A DNA stretch of 64,000 nucleotides from Paenarthrobacter nitroguajacolicus (GTDB taxonomy: Bacteria > Actinomycetota > Actinomycetes > Actinomycetales > Micrococcaceae). The notes under the pieces were generated by a model. That model did no database searches. It saw nothing but the letters and a program-made list of their open reading frames with translations, and had not been told where the DNA came from. This document shows positions 56,214 to 64,000 of the stretch, one piece after another; the first letter of the stretch is position 1; each line of letters starts with the position of its first letter. A program made the translations under genes and the position numbers. Location: positions 248,001 to 312,000 of the forward strand of contig NZ_VNFK01000003.1 in assembly GCF_007786235.1 (NCBI RefSeq), given 5' to 3'.

Positions 56214-58352
56214 ATGTCCTCGAACACCCCTGAGACGGTTAATCGTTCAACCAATTCCAGCGGGCTCTCCCGCCGCGGCTTCCTCGGCACCGCAGCCGCA
56301 GCGACGGCGCTGGCGGCAACCGGTTCCCTCCTGCCTCCCTCCGTCCAGGCAGCGATGGCCAAGCCGGTGCCGCCCGGAAGCCTGCAGTCCATCAAGCACG
56401 TGATTGTGCTGATGCAGGAGAACCGTTCCTTCGACCATTACTTTGGATCGCTGCGCGGTGTCCGCGGATATGGCGATAAATCCGTGACACGACTGCCCAA
56501 CGGAAAGTCCATGTTTGAGCAGCCCCGCGCCACCGGGGAGAGCGTGCTTCCGTTCTCCCTGCGCAAGGCAGCCGAACTCGCCGGCAGGCCGGGCTCCGAC
56601 ATCCAGTACCTCGGCGATCTGGACCATTCCTTCACAGGCACTACGACGGCATGGAACAACGGCTGGTGCGACAAGTGGATTCCCGCCAAGAGCGCGTCCA
56701 CCATGACGTTCTACGAGCGTCAGGACATCCCGCTGCAGTACGAACTCGCGGACACCTTCACCATCTGCGATGCCTACCACTGCTCCGTCAACGGTTCCAC
56801 CAACCCCAACCGCAACTACCTCTGGAGTGGCACCACGGGGAACGAGCCCGGCAGCCCCAAACGTGCGGTGACCAATGCGGCCTACGGCTATGATCACGGC
56901 GGCTACGACTGGACCACCTATCCCGAGCGCCTGGAACAGTCAGGGGTCTCGTGGAAGATCTACCAGGATTGGGACAACTTCACCGACAACGCCGTGGAAT
57001 ATTTCCAAACCTTCAAGGCGATTGGCCGCAAAATGCTCGCCTCCGTCGAGGGAAACTACCGAACCACCGAGGAGTTCTACGACACGATCAAGGGCAAGTC
57101 CGCCGCTGAACAGGACCGCCTCCTTGCCCAACTGGAGAAAGGCCGCGCCACCCTCACGGACGCCGAGCGGACACTCTTCGACAAAGCCATGTGGCGCGGG
57201 CGGCCCAACACGCTCTTGGAACGCCTCAGCGCGGACATCGTCGACGGAACCCTCCCCCGCGTCAGCTGGCTGGTTCCGTCCGCGGCCGATTCGGAACACC
57301 CCGGAGCCTCCACCCCTGTGGGCAGCGCGAACTTCGTCTACCGCCTCCTGGACACCGTGGCCAGCAACCCGGAGACCTGGGACAGCACCGCGATCTTCCT
57401 GAACTTCGACGAAAACGACGGCTACTTCGACCACGTGCCGCCGCCCGTCCAGCCGCGCCCGGCATCCGGCGAGTCAACCGACTGGACCACGGCACGCCCC
57501 ATCGGCCTTGGCCCGCGCGTGCCCATGACCGTGGTTTCGCCGTGGACGGTGGGCGGCTACGTCAGCTCCGAAGTCTTCGACCACACCTCGGTGCTCCGCT
57601 TCCTGGAGCGTTGGACGGGCGTGGAGGAACCCAACATCTCGCCGTGGCGCCGCGAAGTTTGCGGTGACCTGACCGGCGTCTTCAACTTCCAAACGCCCGG
57701 TACTCCGCCAACGCTCGACCACCCTGCCGCTGTTCCGGCAAAGATCAGCCGCTGGCGCCCGAATCCCCCGGCGGTCCAGGTGGCTCCGATCCAGGAGGAC
57801 GGCAGCCGCCCGGCCCGCGCGCTCCCTTACCGGCCGCAGGTCTCTGCCATGGCCCAGCCCGGCAAGATCGCCCTCACGTTGGGCAACATCGGCACACGTT
57901 CCACGCACTTCACCGTGTATGGCTACGCAGGCGAAGTGACCGAACCGCGGCACCTGGATGTCCTCGGCAGCCTGAGCGTGGACCTCCCCCTCGCCTCCGG
58001 TACGTTCGACGTAGTGGTCACCGGCCCCAACCGGTACCAGTACGAACTGAAAGGCACGACGGCGGGCGCGGCGTCCGGCGTCGACGTCACCGTGAACGGT
58101 CGCCGCGGCAAGAAGGCAGTGGAGCTGGAGGTGCGCAACAACGGCACCGGGACAGTGACACTGACGCTGGAGTCGCTGCAGTATGCAGACGGCAAGGAAA
58201 CCGTGAAGCTGAAGCCGGGACACAAGAAGAAAATCGGCTGGGAGACCCTGAACGGCTGGTACGACCTGGAAATCACTGCAGCCGAAGACGCGACGTTCCG
58301 CCGCCGCCTGACCGGCCGTGAAGAAGACGGCAACGAGGGTATCTCCGGCTAG
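56214..58352 (+). CDS. Phosphocholine-type phospholipase C, Tat-exported
   Basis: This 712-residue protein has a twin-arginine signal SRRGFLG (Arg20-Arg21) with a hydrophobic stretch to about 47. The phosphoesterase domain (about 55-500) has IVLMQENRSFDHYFGSLRGV, YHCSVNGSTNPNRNYLWSG and FLNFDENDGYFDHVPPP. The C-terminal part carries two DUF756-like domains. It should cut phospholipids outside the cell to give diacylglycerol and a phospho-head group. It is the phosphate-scavenging, non-hemolytic PlcN/C kind. It is convergent with metB behind a hairpin. Confidence 0.9.
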   Translation: MSSNTPETVNRSTNSSGLSRRGFLGTAAAATALAATGSLLPPSVQAAMAKPVPPGSLQSIKHVIVLMQENRSFDHYFGSLRGVRGYGDKSVTRLPNGKSMFEQPRATGESVLPFSLRKAAELAGRPGSDIQYLGDLDHSFTGTTTAWNNGWCDKWIPAKSASTMTFYERQDIPLQYELADTFTICDAYHCSVNGSTNPNRNYLWSGTTGNEPGSPKRAVTNAAYGYDHGGYDWTTYPERLEQSGVSWKIYQDWDNFTDNAVEYFQTFKAIGRKMLASVEGNYRTTEEFYDTIKGKSAAEQDRLLAQLEKGRATLTDAERTLFDKAMWRGRPNTLLERLSADIVDGTLPRVSWLVPSAADSEHPGASTPVGSANFVYRLLDTVASNPETWDSTAIFLNFDENDGYFDHVPPPVQPRPASGESTDWTTARPIGLGPRVPMTVVSPWTVGGYVSSEVFDHTSVLRFLERWTGVEEPNISPWRREVCGDLTGVFNFQTPGTPPTLDHPAAVPAKISRWRPNPPAVQVAPIQEDGSRPARALPYRPQVSAMAQPGKIALTLGNIGTRSTHFTVYGYAGEVTEPRHLDVLGSLSVDLPLASGTFDVVVTGPNRYQYELKGTTAGAASGVDVTVNGRRGKKAVELEVRNNGTGTVTLTLESLQYADGKETVKLKPGHKKKIGWETLNGWYDLEITAAEDATFRRRLTGREEDGNEGISG

Positions 58353-58369
58353 CCGGACACCACAGGAAA

Positions 58370-58430
58370 TCCGGCTCTTGTTCGCCTCCATCGCCGCGGA
58401 ACGGTGTGGTGTGCGAGCAAGAGCCGGATG
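58370..58430. terminator. Hairpin between phospholipase C and metB
   Basis: Arms 58370-58386 and 58414-58430 pair over 17 bases with one T-G pair; the loop is 27 bases. It lies between convergent stops and may serve both. Confidence 0.65.
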
Positions 58431-58438
58431 AGTGGGTC

Positions 58439-59602
58439 CTAGCTGATCTTGGCGAAGGCCTGCTCCAGGTCGGCGATCAGGTCCTCGGCTTCTTCAATGC
58501 CGCAGGAAAGGCGCAGGAGGTTGACCGGGACAGCCAGCTCGGTGCCTTTCACCGAAGCGTGCGTCATCTCGGAGGGATAGTTCATCAGGGATTCGATGCC
58601 GCCCAGGGATTCCGCGAGCGTGAACACCGAGGTGGATTCGGCGACCGTCCGAGCTGCAGCCTCGCCACCCTTGAACTGCACGGACACCATGCCGCCGAAC
58701 TTCTTCATCTGCTTGGCAGCGAGGTCGTGGCCGGGGTGGTCCGGGAGGCCCGGGTACAGCACAGCCTCAACTTCGGGGCGCTGCAGCAGCCATTCAGCCA
58801 CGGCTTGGCCATTCTCGCTGTGGCGGTCCATGCGGACTCCCAAGGTCTTCAAGCCACGGGTGGTCAGGAAGGCATCCATCGGGCCGGAGACGGCGCCCAC
58901 GGCGAACTGGATGAACCCGATTTTCTCTGCGAGCCCGGCGTCCTTGACCACAATTGCGCCGCCCACAACGTCGGAATGCCCGCCAATGTACTTGGTTGTC
59001 GAGTGGACCACGACGTCGGCACCCAAGGCGAGCGGCGTCTGCAAGTAGGGAGACGCGAAGGTGTTGTCCACCACCAGGAGGGCACCGGCGTCGTGCGCTA
59101 CAGCGGCGAGCGCCTCGATGTCGGTGATCTTCATCATCGGGTTGGACGGCGTCTCCACCCACACCAGCCGGGTCTTGTTCGCGGCTACGGCGGCCGCTAC
59201 GGCGTCGAGGTCGGCCATGTCCACAGGCGTGTTGCCGATGCCCCAGTCGCCGAGCACGCGGTTGATCAGTCGGTAGGTGCCACCGTAGGCGTCGTTACCC
59301 AGGACGATGTGGTCTCCGGGGCGGGCGATCGCACGAATCAGGGAATCCTCGGCAGCCAGGCCCGAGCCGAAGGAGAACGCAGCCGTTCCACCCTCAAGGG
59401 CCGCCAGTTGTTCCTGCAGGGCGTCACGGGTGGGGTTGCCGCCACGGCCGTACTCGTAGCCGGAACGCAGGTTGCCGATCCCGTCCTGCGCATAGGTGGA
59501 GCTGAAGTGCAGCGGCGGCACCACGGCACCGGTCCGCGGCTCGAAGGCTTGCCCGGCGTGGACGGCGCGCGTGTTGAACCCGGCGTTGTTGGTGGCAGAC
59601 AT
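58439..59602 (-). CDS. metB: Cystathionine gamma-synthase/lyase (PLP)
   Basis: This 387-residue Cys/Met-metabolism enzyme has NTRAVHAGQAFEPRTGAVVP, TPSNPMMKITDIEALAAVAH and the PLP lysine Lys204 in HSTTKYIGGHSDVVGG. In this family synthase (methionine synthesis) and lyase (cysteine synthesis) are hard to tell apart. Following cbs in one operon, either direction of transsulfuration is possible. ATG at 59602 follows GAGGAG. It is 47 bases after cbs. Confidence 0.92.
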   Translation of the reverse strand: MSATNNAGFNTRAVHAGQAFEPRTGAVVPPLHFSSTYAQDGIGNLRSGYEYGRGGNPTRDALQEQLAALEGGTAAFSFGSGLAAEDSLIRAIARPGDHIVLGNDAYGGTYRLINRVLGDWGIGNTPVDMADLDAVAAAVAANKTRLVWVETPSNPMMKITDIEALAAVAHDAGALLVVDNTFASPYLQTPLALGADVVVHSTTKYIGGHSDVVGGAIVVKDAGLAEKIGFIQFAVGAVSGPMDAFLTTRGLKTLGVRMDRHSENGQAVAEWLLQRPEVEAVLYPGLPDHPGHDLAAKQMKKFGGMVSVQFKGGEAAARTVAESTSVFTLAESLGGIESLMNYPSEMTHASVKGTELAVPVNLLRLSCGIEEAEDLIADLEQAFAKIS

Positions 59603-59649
59603 GGATGCTCCTCTGTGTTCGTTCAACGGGTGGATCAGGCGCAAGGCGC

Positions 59650-61035
59650 CTAGTTGCTCAGGTAGGCAAGGAGGTCGTGGCGGGTCAGGATTCCCACGGG
59701 TGCTCCCACGAAGGTCACCATGACGGTATCGACGTCGGACAGCAGCTCACGCGCGGCGGAAATGGTTTCCAGTGAGCCGATCACGGGCAAGCGCTCACCC
59801 ATGTGTTCGGCGATCTTGTCCGTGAGCTTCGCTTCGCCGCGGAACAGTTTGGTGGTGAGGCTGCGCTCGTCCACGGCTCCAAGGACCTCGCCCATCACCA
59901 CGGGAGGCTCCTGTGAGAGGACGGGGATGTGGGACACACCGAACTCGTTCATGATGTTGATGACGTCGCGGACGGACTCGTTGGGGTGGATGTGGACCAG
60001 GTCCGGCATTTCGCCGGTCTTGGACTTGAGGACCTCGCCAACGGAGGACTCTTCGCCGCCGGAAAGGAAGCCGTAGGAACGCATCCACTGGTCGTTGAAG
60101 ATCTTGGCCAGGTAGCCGCGGCCGGAATCCGGAAGGATCACCACCACCACGGCGGACTCGTCCAGGTCCTTTGCTACCTGCAGTGCGGCCACCACGGCCA
60201 TGCCGGAGGAACCGCCCACCAAGAGGCCCTCTTCGCGTGCCAGGCGGCGGGTCATGGAGAAGGAGTCGGCGTCGGAAACAGCGATGACATCGTCCGGCAC
60301 AGATGGATCGTAGTTGGCGGGCCACATGTCCTCGCCCACGCCCTCCACGAAGTAGGGCCGGCCGGTCCCGCCCGAGTAGACCGAGCCTGCCGGGTCCGCG
60401 CCGATGATCTTGACCGGGCCGCCGTCGGACTCCGCACGGTCCGCCGAGACCTGCTTGAGGAAGCGTCCTGTGCCGGTAATGGTGCCGCCGGTTCCGGCGC
60501 CGATGACCACGTGCGTGACGCGGCCGTCGGTATCGCGCCAGATTTCCGGGCCCGTGGATTCGAAGTGGCTGCCGGGGGCGGCGGGGTTGGAGAACTGGTC
60601 CGGTTTGAAGGCGCCCGGGATCTCGTTGACGAGGCGGTCGGAGACGCCGTAGTAACTCTGGGGGCTGTCAGGCGCGACAGCGGTGGGGGTCACCACAACG
60701 TCGGCGCCGTAGGCCTTCAGCACCGCGCGCTTGTCCTCGCCCACCTTGTCCGGCACGACGAAAACGCACTTGTAGCCCTTTTGCTGGGCCACGAGTGCCA
60801 GTCCCACGCCGGTGTTGCCTGATGTCGGCTCAACGATGGTTCCGCCTGGCTTGAGCCGGCCGTCCTTTTCCGCGTCTTCAATCATCTTCACGGCGATCCG
60901 GTCCTTGATGGAACCGCCGGGATTGACGTATTCGAGCTTCACGAGGACGGTGGCTTTGATCCCGTCCGTTACGTGGTTGAGCTTGATGAGCGGCGTATTG
61001 CCGATGAGGTCCAACACTGACTGGGCGTACTTCAT
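59650..61035 (-). CDS. cbs: Cystathionine beta-synthase with CBS pair
   Basis: This 461-residue PLP enzyme joins serine and homocysteine. The PLP lysine is Lys44 in NPGGSIKDRIAVKM. PTSGNTGVGLALVAQQKGYK and VIGAGTGGTITGTGRFLK bind the cofactor. A C-terminal CBS-domain pair (about 340-461) may sense an adenosyl ligand. Bacterial CBS proteins lack the heme N-domain of human CBS, as here. ATG at 61035 is clearly preferred. It forms an operon with metB for homocysteine-to-cystathionine flow. Confidence 0.94.
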   Translation of the reverse strand: MKYAQSVLDLIGNTPLIKLNHVTDGIKATVLVKLEYVNPGGSIKDRIAVKMIEDAEKDGRLKPGGTIVEPTSGNTGVGLALVAQQKGYKCVFVVPDKVGEDKRAVLKAYGADVVVTPTAVAPDSPQSYYGVSDRLVNEIPGAFKPDQFSNPAAPGSHFESTGPEIWRDTDGRVTHVVIGAGTGGTITGTGRFLKQVSADRAESDGGPVKIIGADPAGSVYSGGTGRPYFVEGVGEDMWPANYDPSVPDDVIAVSDADSFSMTRRLAREEGLLVGGSSGMAVVAALQVAKDLDESAVVVVILPDSGRGYLAKIFNDQWMRSYGFLSGGEESSVGEVLKSKTGEMPDLVHIHPNESVRDVINIMNEFGVSHIPVLSQEPPVVMGEVLGAVDERSLTTKLFRGEAKLTDKIAEHMGERLPVIGSLETISAARELLSDVDTVMVTFVGAPVGILTRHDLLAYLSN

Positions 61036-61065
61036 AGGTACAAAGTTACCGCCTGCCCGCAGTAG

Positions 61066-61098
61066 GGCTTGACCCGGCGCCGGTGCCCGGGCCAAGCC
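61066..61098 (-). terminator. Terminator after the VOC-family gene
   Basis: Arms GGCTTG/CAAGCC and CCCGG/CCGGG pair at 61066-61077 and 61087-61098 with one mismatch. It lies between the VOC gene stop and the cbs start, so the two are probably separate transcripts. Confidence 0.55.
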
Positions 61099-61115
61099 AG
61101 GAAGGGGCCTGCGGC

Positions 61116-61508
61116 CTAGGTGCCCGCGGAGGTGTCGTTCTGCCACACACCCAGAACGTTGCCCTCGGTGTCCTTGAAGTAGGCGTACCAGCCCATGGTG
61201 GGTACGGCGTCCTTGGCCTGGACCACGCTGCCACCGGCAGACTCGATCTGTCCCAGCGCGGCGTCAATATCTTCCACATCGATGGTGAGGATGGGGGTCT
61301 TCAGGGCGTCGGTACGTGGGAACAGCGCTCCGTTGATGGCCCCTGGTTCCTTGGGGGTGCCGGTTTGTTCGTCGGAAGGGGCGGTGAGGGCGATGGTGTA
61401 GTCCATCCCCTGCATGGGGCTCAGGTTCCACCCGAAGGCACTTTCATAGAAGGTGTTGGCCCGGTCTTTGTCGTCCGTAGGAATCTCGAAATGCACTATT
61501 GCGGCCAT
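61116..61508 (-). CDS. VOC (glyoxalase/bleomycin-resistance fold) protein
   Basis: This 130-residue VOC protein opens IVHFEIPTDDKDRANTFYES and has AFGWNLSPMQGMDYTIAL and AYFKDTEGNVLGVWQND. Relatives bind a metal and act on small ligands, but the substrate is unknown. ATG at 61508 is chosen over the longer open frame because the first beta strand starts there. Confidence 0.85.
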   Translation of the reverse strand: MAAIVHFEIPTDDKDRANTFYESAFGWNLSPMQGMDYTIALTAPSDEQTGTPKEPGAINGALFPRTDALKTPILTIDVEDIDAALGQIESAGGSVVQAKDAVPTMGWYAYFKDTEGNVLGVWQNDTSAGT

Positions 61509-61649
61509 GATGGCGCTCCTTGCTTCCTGGATTTGTTCCTGAGATATGGCGCGGCCACCCACGCCACATCAGGGAGTCTAGCGGTGGAGGTACCGGGCCG
61601 TAAGGGCTTCCAGGGCACGATTGTCAGCCGGGCATGGGACCATAAATGC

Positions 61650-62624
61650 ATGACCATCGCAGACGCCCCGCCCCTTGTGGCGGCTGCGGCAGATGCGGCC
61701 GTTCGGTGGCATCCTGGCAGCTCCTTCCGCCTGGACCAGACCATGTTTCCGCTCATGCGCGGCAACGCGGATCCGTCCTTCGCGTCGCACTCCAGCGGTT
61801 TCTGGATGGCCTTCACCACCGCCTCCGGACCGGTGACCATGAGGCTTTCCGCAGGTGGCGTGGGGGCCGATTCCTTTGTGGATGCCCAAGCTTGGGGTCC
61901 CGGAGCGCAGGATGCCGTGGCCGGTGTTCCCAGGCTGCTGGGAGCCGACGACGATTGGTCCAGCTTTGATGAACCCGCCTTCCATGCCACGCTCCCGCGC
62001 CTGGTCACGGAAGCACGACGCCGGAACCTGGCGGTGCGGCTGCCTTCCACGGGGCGGGTGGTTGACTCCCTGGTGCCCACCATCTTGGAGCAAAAGGTCA
62101 CCACCCTGGAAGCCAGGCGTGGCTACCGATACTTGATGTATCGCTTCGGCAGTAAGGCCCCCGGCGCGTCGGCTCCCCCGGGCCTCCTTGTTCCTCCCAC
62201 GGCCCGGCAGTGGCTGGCCATTCCGTCATGGGAGTGGCACAAGGCGGGAGTGGGACCACAGCGTTCGGCCACCGTTATGCGGGCGCTGCAGTCCGCCGTC
62301 GCGCTTGAACGCCTGGCAGGCCTTGACTCTGCTCAGGCCGCCGCCAAGCTGCAGACCATTCCCGGCATTGGGATCTGGTCCGCGGCGGAGGTGGTCCAAC
62401 GGACGCATGGCTGCCCGGACTCGATCTCCGTGGGCGACTATCATCTGGCGGCATATGTGGGGTATGCCCTGACAGGTGAAAAGACCGACGACGCCGGCAT
62501 GCTCCACCTCCTGGAACCATGGCGTGGGCAACGGCAGCGGCTGGTACGGATGCTGTATTTGAGCGGCTTCCGCAAACCCACGTTTGGGCCCAGGATGACC
62601 GTCCAGGATCACCGCGGACACTGA
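61650..62624 (+). CDS. AlkA-like DNA-3-methyladenine glycosylase
   Basis: This is a 324-residue HhH-GPD glycosylase. The helix-hairpin-helix is KLQTIPGIGIWSAAEVVQRT and the catalytic Asp is Asp263 in SVGDYHLAAYV. An N-terminal beta domain precedes it. It removes alkylated bases by hydrolysis. The ATG at 61650 has no ribosome site within 15 bases, so it may be leaderless. A pair of small hairpins (62634-62652 and 62654-62670) follows it. Confidence 0.85.
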   Translation: MTIADAPPLVAAAADAAVRWHPGSSFRLDQTMFPLMRGNADPSFASHSSGFWMAFTTASGPVTMRLSAGGVGADSFVDAQAWGPGAQDAVAGVPRLLGADDDWSSFDEPAFHATLPRLVTEARRRNLAVRLPSTGRVVDSLVPTILEQKVTTLEARRGYRYLMYRFGSKAPGASAPPGLLVPPTARQWLAIPSWEWHKAGVGPQRSATVMRALQSAVALERLAGLDSAQAAAKLQTIPGIGIWSAAEVVQRTHGCPDSISVGDYHLAAYVGYALTGEKTDDAGMLHLLEPWRGQRQRLVRMLYLSGFRKPTFGPRMTVQDHRGH

Positions 62625-62731
62625 GTTTTCATCGCGGACGGGAGCTGTCCGCAAGGGCATGGACTGCCCTCCACTGCCGGGTATAGCGTGGCGCGTAGCA
62701 GCCATCCCCAGCCGCCCATGGAGTCCTTCGA

Positions 62732-63706
62732 GTGACCGTGATCCACACCAAAAAACTCACCAAGACGTTCACCGTGAAGAAGGAAACGGTGGAAGCCGTC
62801 AAGGGCGTGGACATCGACGTCGCCCCTGGCGAACTCGTCGCGTTCCTGGGGCCTAACGGTGCCGGCAAGTCCACCACGCTGCGCATGCTCACCACCTTGC
62901 TGAGACCGACGTCGGGCTCGGCCACGGTGGCAGGAGTCGATGTAGAGAAGGATCCGGCCGGCGTCCGTGCCCGCATCGGGTACATCGGCCAGGGCAACGG
63001 CGGCGGGCACAGCTACCGGGTGATCGACGAACTCATCATGCAGGGCCGGTTCTACGGAATGAACACCAGCGAGGCCAAGGCGCGGGCAGAGACTCTCATG
63101 GCCTCCCTGGACCTGGGCGACCTCGCCAAGCGGACGGTCATCAAGCTCTCCGGTGGGCAGCGGCGGCGCATGGATGTGGCCCTGGGGTTGATGCACTCCC
63201 CCGGTTTGCTGTTCCTGGATGAACCGTCCACTGGCATGGATCCCCAAAACCGCGCCAACCTCTGTGAGCACATCATGCGGATGCGTGAAGAACACGGGAC
63301 CACCATCGTGCTGACCACGCATTACATGGACGAGGCCGACTCCATGTCCGAACGCGTGATCGTGATCGACCACGGCACCATCATCGCGGACGACACCGCC
63401 TCCCGGCTCAAAGCGAACCTCGCCGGGGATCTCCTCGCCGTGGAGGTTGCCGCGGGCTCAGCGTCCGAGGTACGTGGCCTGCTGGGACGGGCTGCCGCCG
63501 AGGGCGACATCCAGGAGAACGCCTACGACGGCGTGGTCCGATTCCGCCTTCGGTTGGCGCAGGGCGCCCAACTCGCACCGGGACTGCTGAAGGAAATGCA
63601 CGACGCCGGTGCTCCCGCCCAGTCTCTGGAACTCAAACCGCCAACGCTGGACGACGTTTTCCTGGAACTGACCGGCCGCAGCCTGCGGGAAGGAGCTGAA
63701 GTCTGA
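62732..63706 (+). CDS. DrrA-type ABC exporter ATPase
   Basis: This 324-residue ATPase has Walker A LGPNGAGKST, signature LSGGQRRRMDVALGLM and Walker B LLFLDEPSTGMDP, with H-loop TTHYMDEAD. A C-terminal LTGRSLREGAEV domain is typical of daunorubicin-type (DrrA) exporters. GTG at 62732 follows GGAG. The permease gene overlaps by one base. It probably exports a drug or lipid. Confidence 0.92.
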   Translation: MTVIHTKKLTKTFTVKKETVEAVKGVDIDVAPGELVAFLGPNGAGKSTTLRMLTTLLRPTSGSATVAGVDVEKDPAGVRARIGYIGQGNGGGHSYRVIDELIMQGRFYGMNTSEAKARAETLMASLDLGDLAKRTVIKLSGGQRRRMDVALGLMHSPGLLFLDEPSTGMDPQNRANLCEHIMRMREEHGTTIVLTTHYMDEADSMSERVIVIDHGTIIADDTASRLKANLAGDLLAVEVAAGSASEVRGLLGRAAAEGDIQENAYDGVVRFRLRLAQGAQLAPGLLKEMHDAGAPAQSLELKPPTLDDVFLELTGRSLREGAEV

Positions 63707-64000
63707 TGATCGAGCAAGCCGTAACCCCGGGTGTGGCCATCCAACAACGCGGGCCCCGGAGCCTTGTGACGGACACGTGGTTCGTGTTCTGGCGCGAGAT
63801 GCTGCTGCCATTACGGGACCCGTTCTCGCTGATTTTCTCCCTCATCCAACCGTTGGTATTCCTCGGATTGTTCGGTCCTTTGCTGGGCTCGGCGGTGGGT
63901 GCTCCGGCGTTCGGCGGCCAGTCAACGCTGCAGTGGTTCCTGCCTGGCGTGGTGGTGATGATCGCGCTGTTCGGCACGTCGATGACCGGTTCCAACCTGC
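63706..64000 (+). CDS. ABC-2 type permease (DrrB-like), 3' part beyond the window
   Basis: The gene starts at ATG 63706, within the ATPase stop (TGATG), and runs off the right edge. The visible part starts MIEQAVTPGVAIQQR and has FWREMLLPLRDPFSLIFSLI followed by hydrophobic helices, as in ABC-2 permeases that pair with DrrA-type ATPases. Confidence 0.85.
   Translation, partial: MIEQAVTPGVAIQQRGPRSLVTDTWFVFWREMLLPLRDPFSLIFSLIQPLVFLGLFGPLLGSAVGAPAFGGQSTLQWFLPGVVVMIALFGTSMTGSNL

Noticed and set aside
61036..61115. SAM or other riboswitch upstream of cbs-metB
   Set aside because: The gap is short and holds a hairpin that fits a terminator for the VOC gene; no conserved riboswitch core is seen.
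62634..62670. Two small tandem hairpins as a riboswitch or attenuator before the ABC exporter
   Set aside because: Six-pair stems with unrelated loops and no conserved motif; more likely the weak end of the glycosylase transcript.

Overview
The window is a contiguous, gene-dense, high-GC chromosomal segment. It looks like a Micrococcaceae actinobacterium of the Arthrobacter/Paenarthrobacter type. The evidence is a mycothiol synthase, a GlnR-type regulator, the ppk1-mutT1 pair, AbiEi/DUF559-like and winged-helix glycosylase-like proteins, HadA/HadB-like dehydratases, and sugar ABC importers encoded without their ATPase. I see no phage, insertion sequence, CRISPR array or clear island. Almost all long reading frames opposite real genes are high-GC shadows.

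Region 1 (1-16.6 kb) is mostly housekeeping. It holds a minus-strand group (flavodoxin-like reductase, nitrobindin-like protein, a 37-residue membrane peptide, a polytopic membrane protein), then glnR, mshD, ppk1 and a Nudix/histidine-phosphatase fusion. Next is a tightly coupled run of membrane protein, GntR/YtrA-type repressor, thyA and folA behind one promoter that carries a palindromic operator. After that come asd, an AbiEi-nuclease fusion, an AlkZ-like protein and murB.

Region 2 (16.6-25 kb) has an MFS transporter with a HadA/HadB-like pair, a DUF2797 protein and a CitE-like lyase. Opposite them runs a sulfonate/sulfate-ester operon (lipoprotein, ATPase, permease, TauD/AtsK-like dioxygenase).

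Region 3 (25-34 kb) is an alpha-glucoside gene set: an aldo/keto reductase, a GH13 alpha-glucosidase, a three-gene importer and a divergent ROK repressor. AT-rich operators of the same type lie in front of the glucosidase, the importer and the repressor. An Na+/H+ antiporter follows.

Region 4 (34-46 kb) has a NAD(P)-binding protein, tRNA-Met and tRNA-Thr, a LysM protein, a DEAD-box helicase with a long leader and an odd 3' repeat, and a MOSC protein. It also has a KdpDE-like two-component pair with a shortened kinase. Then comes an overlapping three-gene cassette: a YgiB-like anchored protein, a YgiC-like ATP-grasp ligase and an APC permease. An acyl-CoA dehydrogenase follows. The cassette is the best candidate for a poorly described system.

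Region 5 (46-64 kb) has a TetR-controlled beta-galactoside operon (importer plus GH2 enzyme), an MFS/HxlR pair, a sortase-like secreted protein, and a Tat-exported phospholipase C behind a possible PHO box. It ends with cbs-metB (transsulfuration), a VOC protein, an AlkA-like glycosylase and the start of a drug-type ABC exporter.

Three convergent gene pairs end in a shared CTAG, so that both TAG stops overlap. Long perfect or near-perfect hairpins separate most other convergent pairs.
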